64,000 nt of DNA. Origin: Bacteroidales bacterium. GTDB lineage: Bacteria > Bacteroidota > Bacteroidia > Bacteroidales > UBA932. Location of the stretch: positions 1-64,000 of the forward strand of contig JAILLE010000044.1 of NCBI GenBank assembly GCA_024693285.1, given 5' to 3'. The notes beneath the pieces are model-generated. The model saw only the letters and a list, made by a program, of their open reading frames with translations, did no database searches and was not told the origin of the DNA. A program made the translations under genes and the position numbers. Of the stretch, positions 46,995 to 54,395 are shown piece by piece. How positions within the stretch are numbered: position 1 is the stretch's first letter; every line of letters starts with the position of its first letter.

Positions 46995-47405
46995 ATGCGA
47001 ACAGGAAAGGACATATTCGAGAACATCGGGAAGGATCGCCCAAGCGTGCCGGAAGGTTATTTTGACGACCTTAAAGCACGTCTTAATTCCATTCCGGTTG
47101 AATCTGCCACAGCTCATCCCGGATCATGGAGCAGAGTCAGGCCATATCTTGCGTTGGCCGCTTCTTTCGCCGCTATCGTGCTGATCGGTAACGCTATCCT
47201 GAAGGACACCACAAAGAGCCAATCCGCAGATCAGTTCTACGGAGAAAACTCTTATGCGGACATTGTTTCAATCACCAATCCGGAGATCTTTTACAATGTC
47301 GAAGAGTTCGATGTCGAAGATATCTCGGATGATGACATCATCAATTATCTTATTGAGACGGGAGTGAGGGCTGAACACCTCGCTTACGCTGGTGACCAAT
47401 ATTAA
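46995..47405 (+). CDS. Single-pass membrane protein, probable anti-sigma partner
   Basis: 136 residues. A short basic cytoplasmic start (KDIFENIGKDRPSVPEGYFDDLKARL) and one transmembrane helix (about 50-69, YLALAASFAAIVLIGNAIL), then an acidic extracytoplasmic tail (EEFDVEDISDDDIINYLIET). No clear anti-sigma motif such as the ZAS signature, so the role is inferred from position after an ECF sigma gene. Not recognised beyond that. Confidence 0.7.
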   Translation: MRTGKDIFENIGKDRPSVPEGYFDDLKARLNSIPVESATAHPGSWSRVRPYLALAASFAAIVLIGNAILKDTTKSQSADQFYGENSYADIVSITNPEIFYNVEEFDVEDISDDDIINYLIETGVRAEHLAYAGDQY

Positions 47406-47414
47406 CAGAAGGCT

Positions 47415-47897
47415 ATGAGAAAAATCAAAACCCTGGCGATAATCGCCATAATCACAATCTCTTGCGCTTGGAATGCGGGCGCACAGGGGAACCCTCCCCA
47501 GAAAAGGAATTGGCAGGACAGGATGAAGGCCGAGAAGATCGCATATCTGACCGATGCCATGGACCTGACATCAGCCGAGGCCGAGAAGTTCTGGCCGGTT
47601 TACAATATGGCCGAGTCAGAGACACGCCAGTGCTGGAAGCTCGCCATGGACGCTTACAGGGCTCTGGAAAAGAGCATTGAAAGCGGTAAGGATGACAAAG
47701 AGATCGGCGCCCTTTTGGACAAATACCTTGAGGCCCAGGAGGCCGGCAAAGGCATTGAGCGCAAGTACACGGTTGAATACCGGAAGATCCTCTCTAACGA
47801 CAAGATAGCAAAGCTTTACATTGGTGAGGAGAATTTCCGCCGGCAGCAAATTCACAAACTTAATAAAAACGACAACAGCAAAACCGACAAAAGGTGA
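47415..47897 (+). CDS. Spy/CpxP-like periplasmic protein
   Basis: 160 residues. Signal peptide ending AGAQG. The mature region is mainly helical and charged (LTDAMDLTSAEAEKFWPVYNM), similar to the LTxxQ region of Spy/CpxP periplasmic chaperones, where LTSAEAEKFW replaces LTxxQ. It may sense or buffer misfolded envelope proteins. It is 9 bases after the membrane protein gene and ends the operon; a strong terminator follows. Confidence 0.78.
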   Translation: MRKIKTLAIIAIITISCAWNAGAQGNPPQKRNWQDRMKAEKIAYLTDAMDLTSAEAEKFWPVYNMAESETRQCWKLAMDAYRALEKSIESGKDDKEIGALLDKYLEAQEAGKGIERKYTVEYRKILSNDKIAKLYIGEENFRRQQIHKLNKNDNSKTDKR

Positions 47898-47927
47898 CAG
47901 TTCACACTAAAACTAGTAGTCTGTCGT

Positions 47928-47961
47928 AAAAAAAGCGTGCCGAGATGGTACGCTTTTTTTT
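47928..47961 (+). terminator. Terminator after the ECF sigma operon
   Basis: AAAAAAAGCGT and ACGCTTTTTTTTT pair around a GC-containing centre, with a T tract of nine bases. The next gene starts 43 bases later. Confidence 0.85.
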
Positions 47962-47963
47962 CG

Positions 47964-47971
47964 TAACTTTG
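47964..47971 (+). promoter_or_regulatory. Bacteroidota -7 promoter box for the GH43 gene
   Basis: TAACTTTG matches TAnnTTTG, 32 bases before the GH43 start. Confidence 0.55.
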
Positions 47972-48003
47972 GTTGTTATCGGGAAATCAAGCACAAGAAG
48001 TAT

Positions 48004-49011
48004 ATGAGGAAGTCGGTCTTAATCTTGTTATCCGTCCTTGCTTTGTCGGTATCCTGCAAGGATCGGAAAGGGGCATCCGCATCACAGGAGCTATGCGTCC
48101 CTACTGACAGCATCTATTGCAGGGATCCGTTCATTGTCGCTGACCAATCGACAAAGACCTATTATCTTTATCGCTCTTCCAGCACAGCCGAAGGTCTTGG
48201 AGGAGTCGAGGTTTTCAAGAGCAAGGACTTGAAGGTTTGGACGGGGCCGGAGCGGGTGTTCACCGTTCCGGAGGATAACTTTATCACCGGACCGGTCTGG
48301 GCACCGGAGGTCCATCAATACAATGGGGCCTGGTATCTTTTCGCGACCTTGAATACTGACCGGGAGTGGGCGGAGCGTGTCGAGAACTGGCCCGCCTTCA
48401 CGTATCGTGGAACACAGGTATTCCGGTCCGATTCGCCTGAAGGACCTTTTCTTCCTATCGGAAAAGAGCTGACGACTCCCAAGAATTATATGGCCCTGGA
48501 TGGCACCCTATGGGTTGAGGACGGGGTTCCTTACATGGTATTCTGTCATGAGTGGGTGCAAGTGGTGGACGGGTCTTTCGAGCTTATGCCACTCAAGGAT
48601 GATCTCTCCGGAGCGGCCGGGGAGCCAATGACCATATTCAAAGCCTCCGACGGCCCATGGGTCTCGCCAATCAACACTTGGACGGAGCCTGACGGGACCA
48701 CGAGGCCTGGATATGTTTCTGATGGCAATTTCGTGTACAAAACCAAAGACGGGGAATTGCTGATTTTATGGTCTTCTTTCAAAAATGGCAAATACTGTGT
48801 GGCTATCTCCCGCTCCGTTTCCGGCAAGATAGCCGGTCCTTGGACCTGCGATCCGGAACCGATATTCGAAGAAGATGGTGGCCATCCGATGGTTTTCAAG
48901 GACTTTGACAATAATCTTAAGATAGTCTTCCATCAGCCCAATTCCGGCCATTCCCACCCCGTCATTCTACCTCTCAAAGACACGGGACGTGGCTTGATTA
49001 TTGATATATAA
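48004..49011 (+). CDS. GH43-like five-bladed propeller lipoprotein
   Basis: 335 residues. Lipobox ALSVSCKD anchors it. The five-bladed beta-propeller of GH43/GH117-type clan F enzymes is recognisable: the catalytic base Asp in YCRDPFIVAD, VWAPEVHQYNGAWYLF in the second blade and the second Asp in YMALDGTLWVEDG. Such enzymes act on arabinosides or xylosides; the exact subfamily cannot be set. Presumably on the cell surface or in the periplasm. Monocistronic, followed by a porin-like gene. Confidence 0.85.
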   Translation: MRKSVLILLSVLALSVSCKDRKGASASQELCVPTDSIYCRDPFIVADQSTKTYYLYRSSSTAEGLGGVEVFKSKDLKVWTGPERVFTVPEDNFITGPVWAPEVHQYNGAWYLFATLNTDREWAERVENWPAFTYRGTQVFRSDSPEGPFLPIGKELTTPKNYMALDGTLWVEDGVPYMVFCHEWVQVVDGSFELMPLKDDLSGAAGEPMTIFKASDGPWVSPINTWTEPDGTTRPGYVSDGNFVYKTKDGELLILWSSFKNGKYCVAISRSVSGKIAGPWTCDPEPIFEEDGGHPMVFKDFDNNLKIVFHQPNSGHSHPVILPLKDTGRGLIIDI

Positions 49012-49048
49012 TACCCCCGGAAACATATAAACCCTTAATAATAAGCGT

Positions 49049-49684
49049 ATGAAAAAGTTTTTCTCAACTCTTCTGGCCGCATCCCTGATGCTGATCGGCA
49101 CCCAGGCTTTCGCCCAGACATCCGTTAACGCGGGTTACTTGAACTCTTCCCAGAGTTTCAGCGAGTCCAACTCGAAATCCATCAACTCCAACGGCGCCTA
49201 TGCCGGAATTTCCTTCAACATTCCGCTCGCCGGCGGTTTCGGCATCGCCCCCGGTTTGTACTACTCAATGATCACCAACAAGGATAGCGGCTCCGGTACT
49301 ATTTTTGGTATCCCAGTGTCCGCCTCATCCACCTTCACGGAGCACGCTGTCAATGTCCCCCTGTATCTGAACTACAACCTCAACCTCGCCAGTGACTCCA
49401 ACTTCTTCATCTTCGCCGGCCCGACCGCCCAGTACGGCCTCGCTTCCACCACGAAGCTTGCAGGTGGAATCGGTGAAAGTAGCGCTGACAGGAACTACGA
49501 CAACTATGAAAACGATAACTACAACCGGTTCAACGTTTATCTCGGCGGCGGTGCCGGTTTCCAGGTGTCCGCGATCCAGATTACCGTGGGCTATGACTAT
49601 GGCTTGATGAACCTTTACAAGGGCGAGAACGCGACCAATACCCATCGCTCCAACCTCAAGCTCGGTCTCGGTTTCGTGTTCTAG
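49049..49684 (+). CDS. Porin-family outer-membrane beta-barrel protein
   Basis: 211 residues. Signal peptide ending QAFAQ. The mature sequence alternates polar and hydrophobic residues in eight or so strands (FGIAPGLYYSMI, FNVYLGGGAGFQVSAI), ending LKLGLGFVF with terminal Phe, so an OmpW/OmpA-type barrel. A Asp/Asn-rich loop (DRNYDNYENDNYNRF) may face outside. It ends 47 bases before the hairpin near tRNA-Pro. Confidence 0.85.
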   Translation: MKKFFSTLLAASLMLIGTQAFAQTSVNAGYLNSSQSFSESNSKSINSNGAYAGISFNIPLAGGFGIAPGLYYSMITNKDSGSGTIFGIPVSASSTFTEHAVNVPLYLNYNLNLASDSNFFIFAGPTAQYGLASTTKLAGGIGESSADRNYDNYENDNYNRFNVYLGGGAGFQVSAIQITVGYDYGLMNLYKGENATNTHRSNLKLGLGFVF

Positions 49685-49730
49685 TTTTATTCGCTCTGTC
49701 CCGAGCAGGACAAAGCCCTTGTATTAAACA

Positions 49731-49763
49731 AAATCGCACTTGCTGATGCAAGTGCGATTTTTA
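49731..49763. terminator. Bidirectional terminator between the porin-like gene and tRNA-Pro
   Basis: AATCGCACTTGC and GCAAGTGCGATT pair around TGAT, 12 base pairs perfect, with TTTTTAATTTG on the plus side and TTTTGTTTAAT on the minus side. It can end transcription from both the porin-like gene and the tRNA. Confidence 0.85.
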
Positions 49764-49768
49764 ATTTG

Positions 49769-49842
49769 TCGGGGTACCGTGACTCGAACACGGGACCCTC
49801 TGCTCCCAAAGCAGATGCGCTAGCCAACTGCGCCACACCCCG
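49769..49842 (-). tRNA. tRNA-Pro (anticodon TGG)
   Basis: On the minus strand a 74-base cloverleaf: acceptor CGGGGTG/TACCCCG with one G-T pair, D arm GCGC/GCGC, anticodon arm TCTGC-TTTGGGA-GCAGA, five-base variable loop, T arm CCGTG-TTCGAGT-CACGG, discriminator A. Anticodon TGG reads Pro codons. The 3' CCA is not encoded and must be added by the CCA-adding enzyme. Confidence 0.95.
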
Positions 49843-49890
49843 ATAGGACTGCAAAGGTATTCCTTTTTTCGGAAAATGCCAAAAAAGAAG

Positions 49891-49898
49891 TATATTTG
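49891..49898 (+). promoter_or_regulatory. Bacteroidota -7 promoter box for the LolD-like gene, next to the start codon
   Basis: TATATTTG, then AATC and the ATG at 49903. The transcript would start at the start codon. Confidence 0.55.
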
Positions 49899-49902
49899 AA
49901 TC

Positions 49903-50562
49903 ATGATCATAGAAGCAAAAGGAATAGAGAAGAGTTTCGGCGACCTCAAGGTGCTGAAAGGAATAGATTTCCAAGTCGGGAAATCCGAAGTCGTCTCCAT
50001 AATGGGCGCCTCCGGCGCCGGCAAGTCCACCCTGCTGCAGATTCTCGGGACACTGTCCACCCCTGATGCCGGTTCCCTTGAGATTGACGGGACCGATGTG
50101 CTGCATCTGGGAGGGAAGGAACTCTCTGCGTTCCGCAACCGGAGAATCGGTTTCGTGTTCCAGTTCCACCACCTTCTTCCCGAGTTCAATGCCCTTGAGA
50201 ATGTGATGATTCCGGCATTCATCGCGGGACGGTCGGACCGTGACGCAAAGTCTGCCGCCACCACCCTACTGAAAGAGATGGGGCTTGGTGAGAGAATGGA
50301 TCATAAACCTTCGGAACTATCTGGAGGTGAGCAACAAAGGGTCGCTATCGCAAGGGCTCTTGTCAATGAACCTGCCATCCTTTTCGCTGACGAGCCGTCC
50401 GGCAATCTCGACACCAAGACAAAGGCCGAGATCCATCAGTTGTTCTTTGATTTGCGTGAGCGTCATGGCCAGACTATAGTCATTGTCACCCACGATCCTG
50501 AGCTTGCGGCCATGTGTGACCGCTCCCTGTTCATGAGGGACGGCCTATTCGTCGAGGAATAG
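49903..50562 (+). CDS. LolD-like ABC transporter ATP-binding protein
   Basis: 219 residues. Walker [11 protein letters not shown], the Q-loop region [21 protein letters not shown], signature [15 protein letters not shown], Walker [13 protein letters not shown] and a switch His in IVTHDPEL. The sequence resembles MacB/LolD-type ATPases; LolD powers lipoprotein release from the inner membrane with LolC/E. No permease gene is adjacent, so the partner is elsewhere. Close promoter and no leader. Confidence 0.88.
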   Translation: MIIEAKGIEKSFGDLKVLKGIDFQVGKSEVVSIMGASGAGKSTLLQILGTLSTPDAGSLEIDGTDVLHLGGKELSAFRNRRIGFVFQFHHLLPEFNALENVMIPAFIAGRSDRDAKSAATTLLKEMGLGERMDHKPSELSGGEQQRVAIARALVNEPAILFADEPSGNLDTKTKAEIHQLFFDLRERHGQTIVIVTHDPELAAMCDRSLFMRDGLFVEE

Positions 50563-50576
50563 AGGAATAATCCGAT

Positions 50577-51932
50577 TTAGAAACCAGCTATCTGGAACAG
50601 CGCTGTGGGGAGGAGCAGCAAAAGTCCTATCACCACCAGTGCCAGAACCATTTTCCAAATCCACCTGACCCATTTGGCATAAGGAATACGAGCCATCGCG
50701 AGAGCAGCGACAAGCACTCCGGAAGTGGGAGTGATCATATTCGTGAATCCATCACCGAACTGGAACGCAAGTACCATCGCCTGGCGGGAGACACCGGTCA
50801 TGTCCGCGAACGGGGCCATTATCGGGATTGTGATAGCAGCCTTGGCTGTAGCGCTGGGGATGATGAAATTAATGACTGCTTGAATACCATACATCGCGCT
50901 GAGGGAGCCCAACTTCCCGCCTCCCTCAAGCCCTTCCTGCATGGCGTGGAGAACACTGTCTACTACCTTTCCGTCCTGCAGAATAACGATTATTCCGGAA
51001 GCGAAACCGACGACCAAAGCTGCGGAAAGGATGTCCTTGGCCCCAGCCATCAACTCTTTGATCGTACGATCCGAATCGAAGCCGGCGATAATGGCGCAGA
51101 TGATTCCCATCGCAAGGAACAGGCCTGTAATCTCCGGCATATACCATTCGAAGCAGGTGACCCCGACGATGAGTGCCACTACGGTCAGCAGCAATACGAT
51201 GAGAATCCACGCCTGGCGGCGGGTAAGTGGTTCGACAGACTCACCAACCTGTGGTTCGGCAGGCTCACCAACCGGATTCGGACCCCGAGCCTGTCGAAAG
51301 GTCCGGGCATATATCACCACAAAAACCACCAGAAGTAATGTCAGAAGCCCCCAGCAGAATAGCCTGTAGCCCATCCCAGAGAAAAGCGGCAGATCGGCCA
51401 TCCCCTGGGCGATGCCGACTGTGAAAGGGTTAAGGAAAGCGCTTGAGAATCCGACATTTGAGGCCACATAAACCACTAACATTCCCATGGAGGCATCATA
51501 TCCCATGGAGATCGCCAACGGGACAACTATCCCTACAAAAGGTATAGTCTCCTCACTCATCCCGAAGACAGCTCCCGCCAAGGAAAAGAGGACCGTCAGC
51601 GCCACAAGCACCAGAATATCCTTGTTCCCTATCCGGACAATGAAGCGCTTGATGCCAGCCTCAACCGCACCTGTGGCGTTCAGAAGCCAGAAAGCACCGC
51701 CTACTACAAGGATGAAAATGATTATCCCGGCCTGCTTGACAAAGCCGTGATAAATGGCGGTGAATACCTGCCAAGTCTGTGGAACCGAGTCAACCGCCTC
51801 ATAAGTAAGGGATCCGTCTTCCGCCTTGACATATTGCCCGCCCGGCACGAACCATGTCATCACCGCCGACAAGATTATAATCGCGGCGATGATGACATAG
51901 GTGTTGGGCAGTTTGAATTTCCGCATATTCAA
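50577..51932 (-). CDS. YfcC-family transporter with an in-frame repeat insertion
   Basis: 451 residues, about twelve helices. The start KLPNTYVIIAAIIILSAVMTWFVPGGQY and segments SEETIPFVGIVVPLA and FQFGDGFTNMITPTSG match the YfcC family (related to arginine/ornithine and C4-dicarboxylate carriers); substrate unknown. Residues about 209-236, in a cytoplasmic loop between helices, read PNPVGEPAEPQVGESVEP, with two copies of an octapeptide. They come from a 24-base direct repeat plus inverted copy at 51227-51298. It is last in a minus-strand run after the DUF1295 gene (6 bases). Confidence 0.85.
   Translation of the reverse strand: MNMRKFKLPNTYVIIAAIIILSAVMTWFVPGGQYVKAEDGSLTYEAVDSVPQTWQVFTAIYHGFVKQAGIIIFILVVGGAFWLLNATGAVEAGIKRFIVRIGNKDILVLVALTVLFSLAGAVFGMSEETIPFVGIVVPLAISMGYDASMGMLVVYVASNVGFSSAFLNPFTVGIAQGMADLPLFSGMGYRLFCWGLLTLLLVVFVVIYARTFRQARGPNPVGEPAEPQVGESVEPLTRRQAWILIVLLLTVVALIVGVTCFEWYMPEITGLFLAMGIICAIIAGFDSDRTIKELMAGAKDILSAALVVGFASGIIVILQDGKVVDSVLHAMQEGLEGGGKLGSLSAMYGIQAVINFIIPSATAKAAITIPIMAPFADMTGVSRQAMVLAFQFGDGFTNMITPTSGVLVAALAMARIPYAKWVRWIWKMVLALVVIGLLLLLPTALFQIAGF
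51227..51298. repeat. Direct plus inverted repeat element inserted in the YfcC gene
   Basis: Two 24-base direct copies, starting GTGGTTCGACAGACTCACC (51227-51250) and GTGGTTCGGCAGGCTCACC (51251-51274), differ at three positions. GAGCCTGTCGAA (51287-51298) is the reverse complement of their shared core with one mismatch. All is translated in frame. Only this locus has the element in the window. Confidence 0.7.
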
Positions 51933-51938
51933 ACGAGA

Positions 51939-52880
51939 CTATTCGGAAATCTTTTTGAACGTTGGGAAGAATCTCGGAACAGTCAACCGATAGCCGGTGT
52001 AAGCCGGATATTTGGACATGCTTATCTCCTCGCCGAACGATGAGCTTCCGATGAACAGGACAACCAGTAACAAAGCCCCTATTAGGCTCCAATTGAATAT
52101 GCCGATCCCGGCGGCGATGCTGAATATGTAGAAACTGATCCAAATCGCTTGCTCGGCGAAATAGTTAGGATGGCGGCTACGGCCCCATAAACCACTGGTA
52201 TTGAAGCCTTTATTGTATGGGGCAGGCAGTTCTTCAAGCTTCTGCCCCTCTGCTATCATTGCCCATTTCTTGCTCTGGAACTTCCACTGTTGCTCATCCG
52301 CGATTGTCTCCAAGATGATGAATCCGGCCATCAAAACCGCCGCGAGAATGTCCACCCAATTGAAAGTGGCGGTGGAACTCATTGAAACCAAGGCAGGAAA
52401 ACAGATCGCCAGCACAAGCGCGTTCTGGTAAAGTGAGACAAAGAAGAAATCGAACAAAGCCCACTTCCAGTGAGGTTGGAACTCTTTCTTGGCGCGCAAC
52501 ACTGCCCAGCGGTAATCCTCCGTACCTGTCCAGAATTTTATTGAATAGGCCCCTTTCCGAGCGAAGTTGAAAGAAAGACGGGCACCCCAGAGAGTAGCGA
52601 GGACAGCCATCACCACAAGCCTGGGAGCCATGCCGCCAGACGCCGCGATAACCCAAGTGTAGACAGCTGGAAGGATACTCCAGAGCTTGTCCATCTGGCT
52701 ATTGTTCCCGGTGATCTCACCGACGATGAAGCAATACAGGCCGCTGCAGCCCATTATTATCAATAAAACTTTGAGGACATGGAGTTGGGCGGCATCCAAC
52801 TCAGGACCCGCGATAAAATACAAGGCCGGGCAGGCCAGGATAGAGAGGCCAAGCAAGGTGGCCAACAAAGCTTTTTTCAT
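51939..52880 (-). CDS. DUF1295 (steroid 5-alpha-reductase-like) membrane protein
   Basis: 313 residues with several transmembrane helices. The C-terminal GLWGRSRHPNYFAEQAIWIS is the DUF1295 signature, where the His/Asn region is thought to contact NAD(P)H. Family members are probable lipid or sterol-type reductases with undefined substrates. It lies 28 bases after the SGNH hydrolase gene and 6 before the YfcC gene. Confidence 0.88.
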   Translation of the reverse strand: MKKALLATLLGLSILACPALYFIAGPELDAAQLHVLKVLLIIMGCSGLYCFIVGEITGNNSQMDKLWSILPAVYTWVIAASGGMAPRLVVMAVLATLWGARLSFNFARKGAYSIKFWTGTEDYRWAVLRAKKEFQPHWKWALFDFFFVSLYQNALVLAICFPALVSMSSTATFNWVDILAAVLMAGFIILETIADEQQWKFQSKKWAMIAEGQKLEELPAPYNKGFNTSGLWGRSRHPNYFAEQAIWISFYIFSIAAGIGIFNWSLIGALLLVVLFIGSSSFGEEISMSKYPAYTGYRLTVPRFFPTFKKISE

Positions 52881-52908
52881 AATTCGTGTATCAAGTGTTT
52901 ATGATCAG

Positions 52909-53787
52909 CTAAAAATGAGAAGGGTAGCCCAGAAGCTGGTAGGCCAGGGCATAGGCCATCCTTAAGTGGCCCTCTGTGTTCGGATGCAGAAGGTCGTGAT
53001 GCTCAAGGCCTTGCTCCGTCCCAGCGATCGCAGCGGCGGCTTCAGTGGGTGTATATTTCACTGTCATGCCACTTTCCCGGAAATATCGGGCGTGCTCAGG
53101 CTCCAACGGGAAAAGGCCACAAACACTCGCGAGATCAATTACCGGAACAGCCCAAACATCAGCGGTTTCCTTTATGACTTGGATATAGTCATCAATATAG
53201 AGTCCGAGCGGGTTGGCAAGATTCTCGTCTTGCTGGATGTTTTTGGAGGCGCAGTTAAAATAGCCCCTATGTATCGGGGTCAGCAGAATGACCTGCTTGG
53301 TTGGATAGTTATGCTTGAGATAGGCCATGAACCTGTTGATGGCCGCCCTGGTGGTATTGCCATCCATGACCGGCGCCCTATGCTTCAAAGGCGTCATCTC
53401 GCCGTTCCGGTTCACCGTCGCCACATCCTCCTCAAACCATTCCCCGAGCGGAACGGCTCCATTGAAATCATTCGTCCCTATGAATATGATAATGGCATCG
53501 ACATCTTGTCCGTGTTCCTCATTCAACTTCTCGGCTTGTCCAAGAATATGGGAGGCCTGATGACCGCTAATTCCATAGCAGAAAGGATTGATTCCCAATA
53601 TCTTGACTAGCTGATGCCAGTAGATGTCCTGGCCTGGTAGCTGGCCTTCATCAGTAATGGAATCCCCAAGGAAAGCCACCTTGGCGCCGTTCCATTGGCT
53701 CTGGATCTCCGGCCCCTGCATCCGGCAAGACTGGAAACTCACCACAAACAGACACAGCGCAAACAAAGAAACAACTTTACTTCTCAT
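52909..53787 (-). CDS. SGNH/GDSL hydrolase lipoprotein
   Basis: 292 residues from the ATG at 53787; a start four codons earlier is also possible. The lipobox VVSFQSCRM indicates a lipoprotein. SGNH blocks are visible: VAFLGDSITDEGQ (Ser), GISGHQASHILG (Gly), FIGTNDFNG (Asn) and DLLHPNTEGHLRMA (Asp/His). Members hydrolyse O-acetyl or other esters on glycans. It lies downstream of the RbsD/FucU-like lipoprotein gene and upstream of the DUF1295 gene. Confidence 0.9.
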   Translation of the reverse strand: MRSKVVSLFALCLFVVSFQSCRMQGPEIQSQWNGAKVAFLGDSITDEGQLPGQDIYWHQLVKILGINPFCYGISGHQASHILGQAEKLNEEHGQDVDAIIIFIGTNDFNGAVPLGEWFEEDVATVNRNGEMTPLKHRAPVMDGNTTRAAINRFMAYLKHNYPTKQVILLTPIHRGYFNCASKNIQQDENLANPLGLYIDDYIQVIKETADVWAVPVIDLASVCGLFPLEPEHARYFRESGMTVKYTPTEAAAAIAGTEQGLEHHDLLHPNTEGHLRMAYALAYQLLGYPSHF

Positions 53788-53825
53788 ATCAATTATCATT
53801 CAAATCAGTATATCCTTTCTAAACA

Positions 53826-54392
53826 TCATTTCGTGAGGGCATCAAGGGCACTCTGGCGATCGGCGTCCCAATAGGCACAGTCTAGCTCGAAGAATGTGGT
53901 GGTGTATGGAACGGTCTGGGGAGTCTTGATTATCAACACCGTGAAAAGCTTCCCGGCCTCATCCAGACGTGCTATCAACTTCTCATGCATGACACTCTCC
54001 GCCTCCGGCCCACAGATGGAGCGCATCCCGGAACGTAATTCACCTATTCCCGGAACCATCTCTTCTGTAATGAATTCCAATTCTTTGTCGTTATACACAT
54101 GGGCGAAAACATGGGGAGCCTCTTTAATTTTTCCAACGACAGTCTTCAAAACCTCTAAATATGGCTGGTCAGCATAAATAGTCACAATTCCCTGCCCTGA
54201 CTGAAGAGGATAGGCCATATCTGTGATAACTATCCAGTTGCGATGGCCGAGAAGAGGCAGCATCTCTTCAAAGCGGCTCTGCCAGTCATCTTCGGAAGGA
54301 GCGGAGGCCTGAGCGTCAGATGGCTTGGAAGAACAGCCGGAAAAAAACGCCATACCTGCGGCCAATACCGCCAAATATTTACCCAAAAACAT
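53826..54392 (-). CDS. Lipoprotein with an RbsD/FucU-like domain
   Basis: 188 residues. Lipobox FFSGCSSK at residues 16-23. The mature part resembles the RbsD/FucU family (sugar pyranase/mutarotase): LLGHRNWIVITDMAYPLQSGQG, with the His and Asp of the active site, then IYADQPYLEVLKTVVG and the ending FELDCAYWD. RbsD and FucU are normally cytoplasmic; this copy is exported. It is 3 bases after the large GH2-like gene, so it may help change the anomer of the released sugar. The fold assignment is by motif resemblance only. Confidence 0.6.
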   Translation of the reverse strand: MFLGKYLAVLAAGMAFFSGCSSKPSDAQASAPSEDDWQSRFEEMLPLLGHRNWIVITDMAYPLQSGQGIVTIYADQPYLEVLKTVVGKIKEAPHVFAHVYNDKELEFITEEMVPGIGELRSGMRSICGPEAESVMHEKLIARLDEAGKLFTVLIIKTPQTVPYTTTFFELDCAYWDADRQSALDALTK

Positions 54393-54395
54393 GAT

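Noticed and set aside
51227..51274. 24-base direct repeats as a CRISPR or attachment site
   Set aside because: Only two copies without a spacer, inside a coding region, and no integrase or Cas gene nearby.
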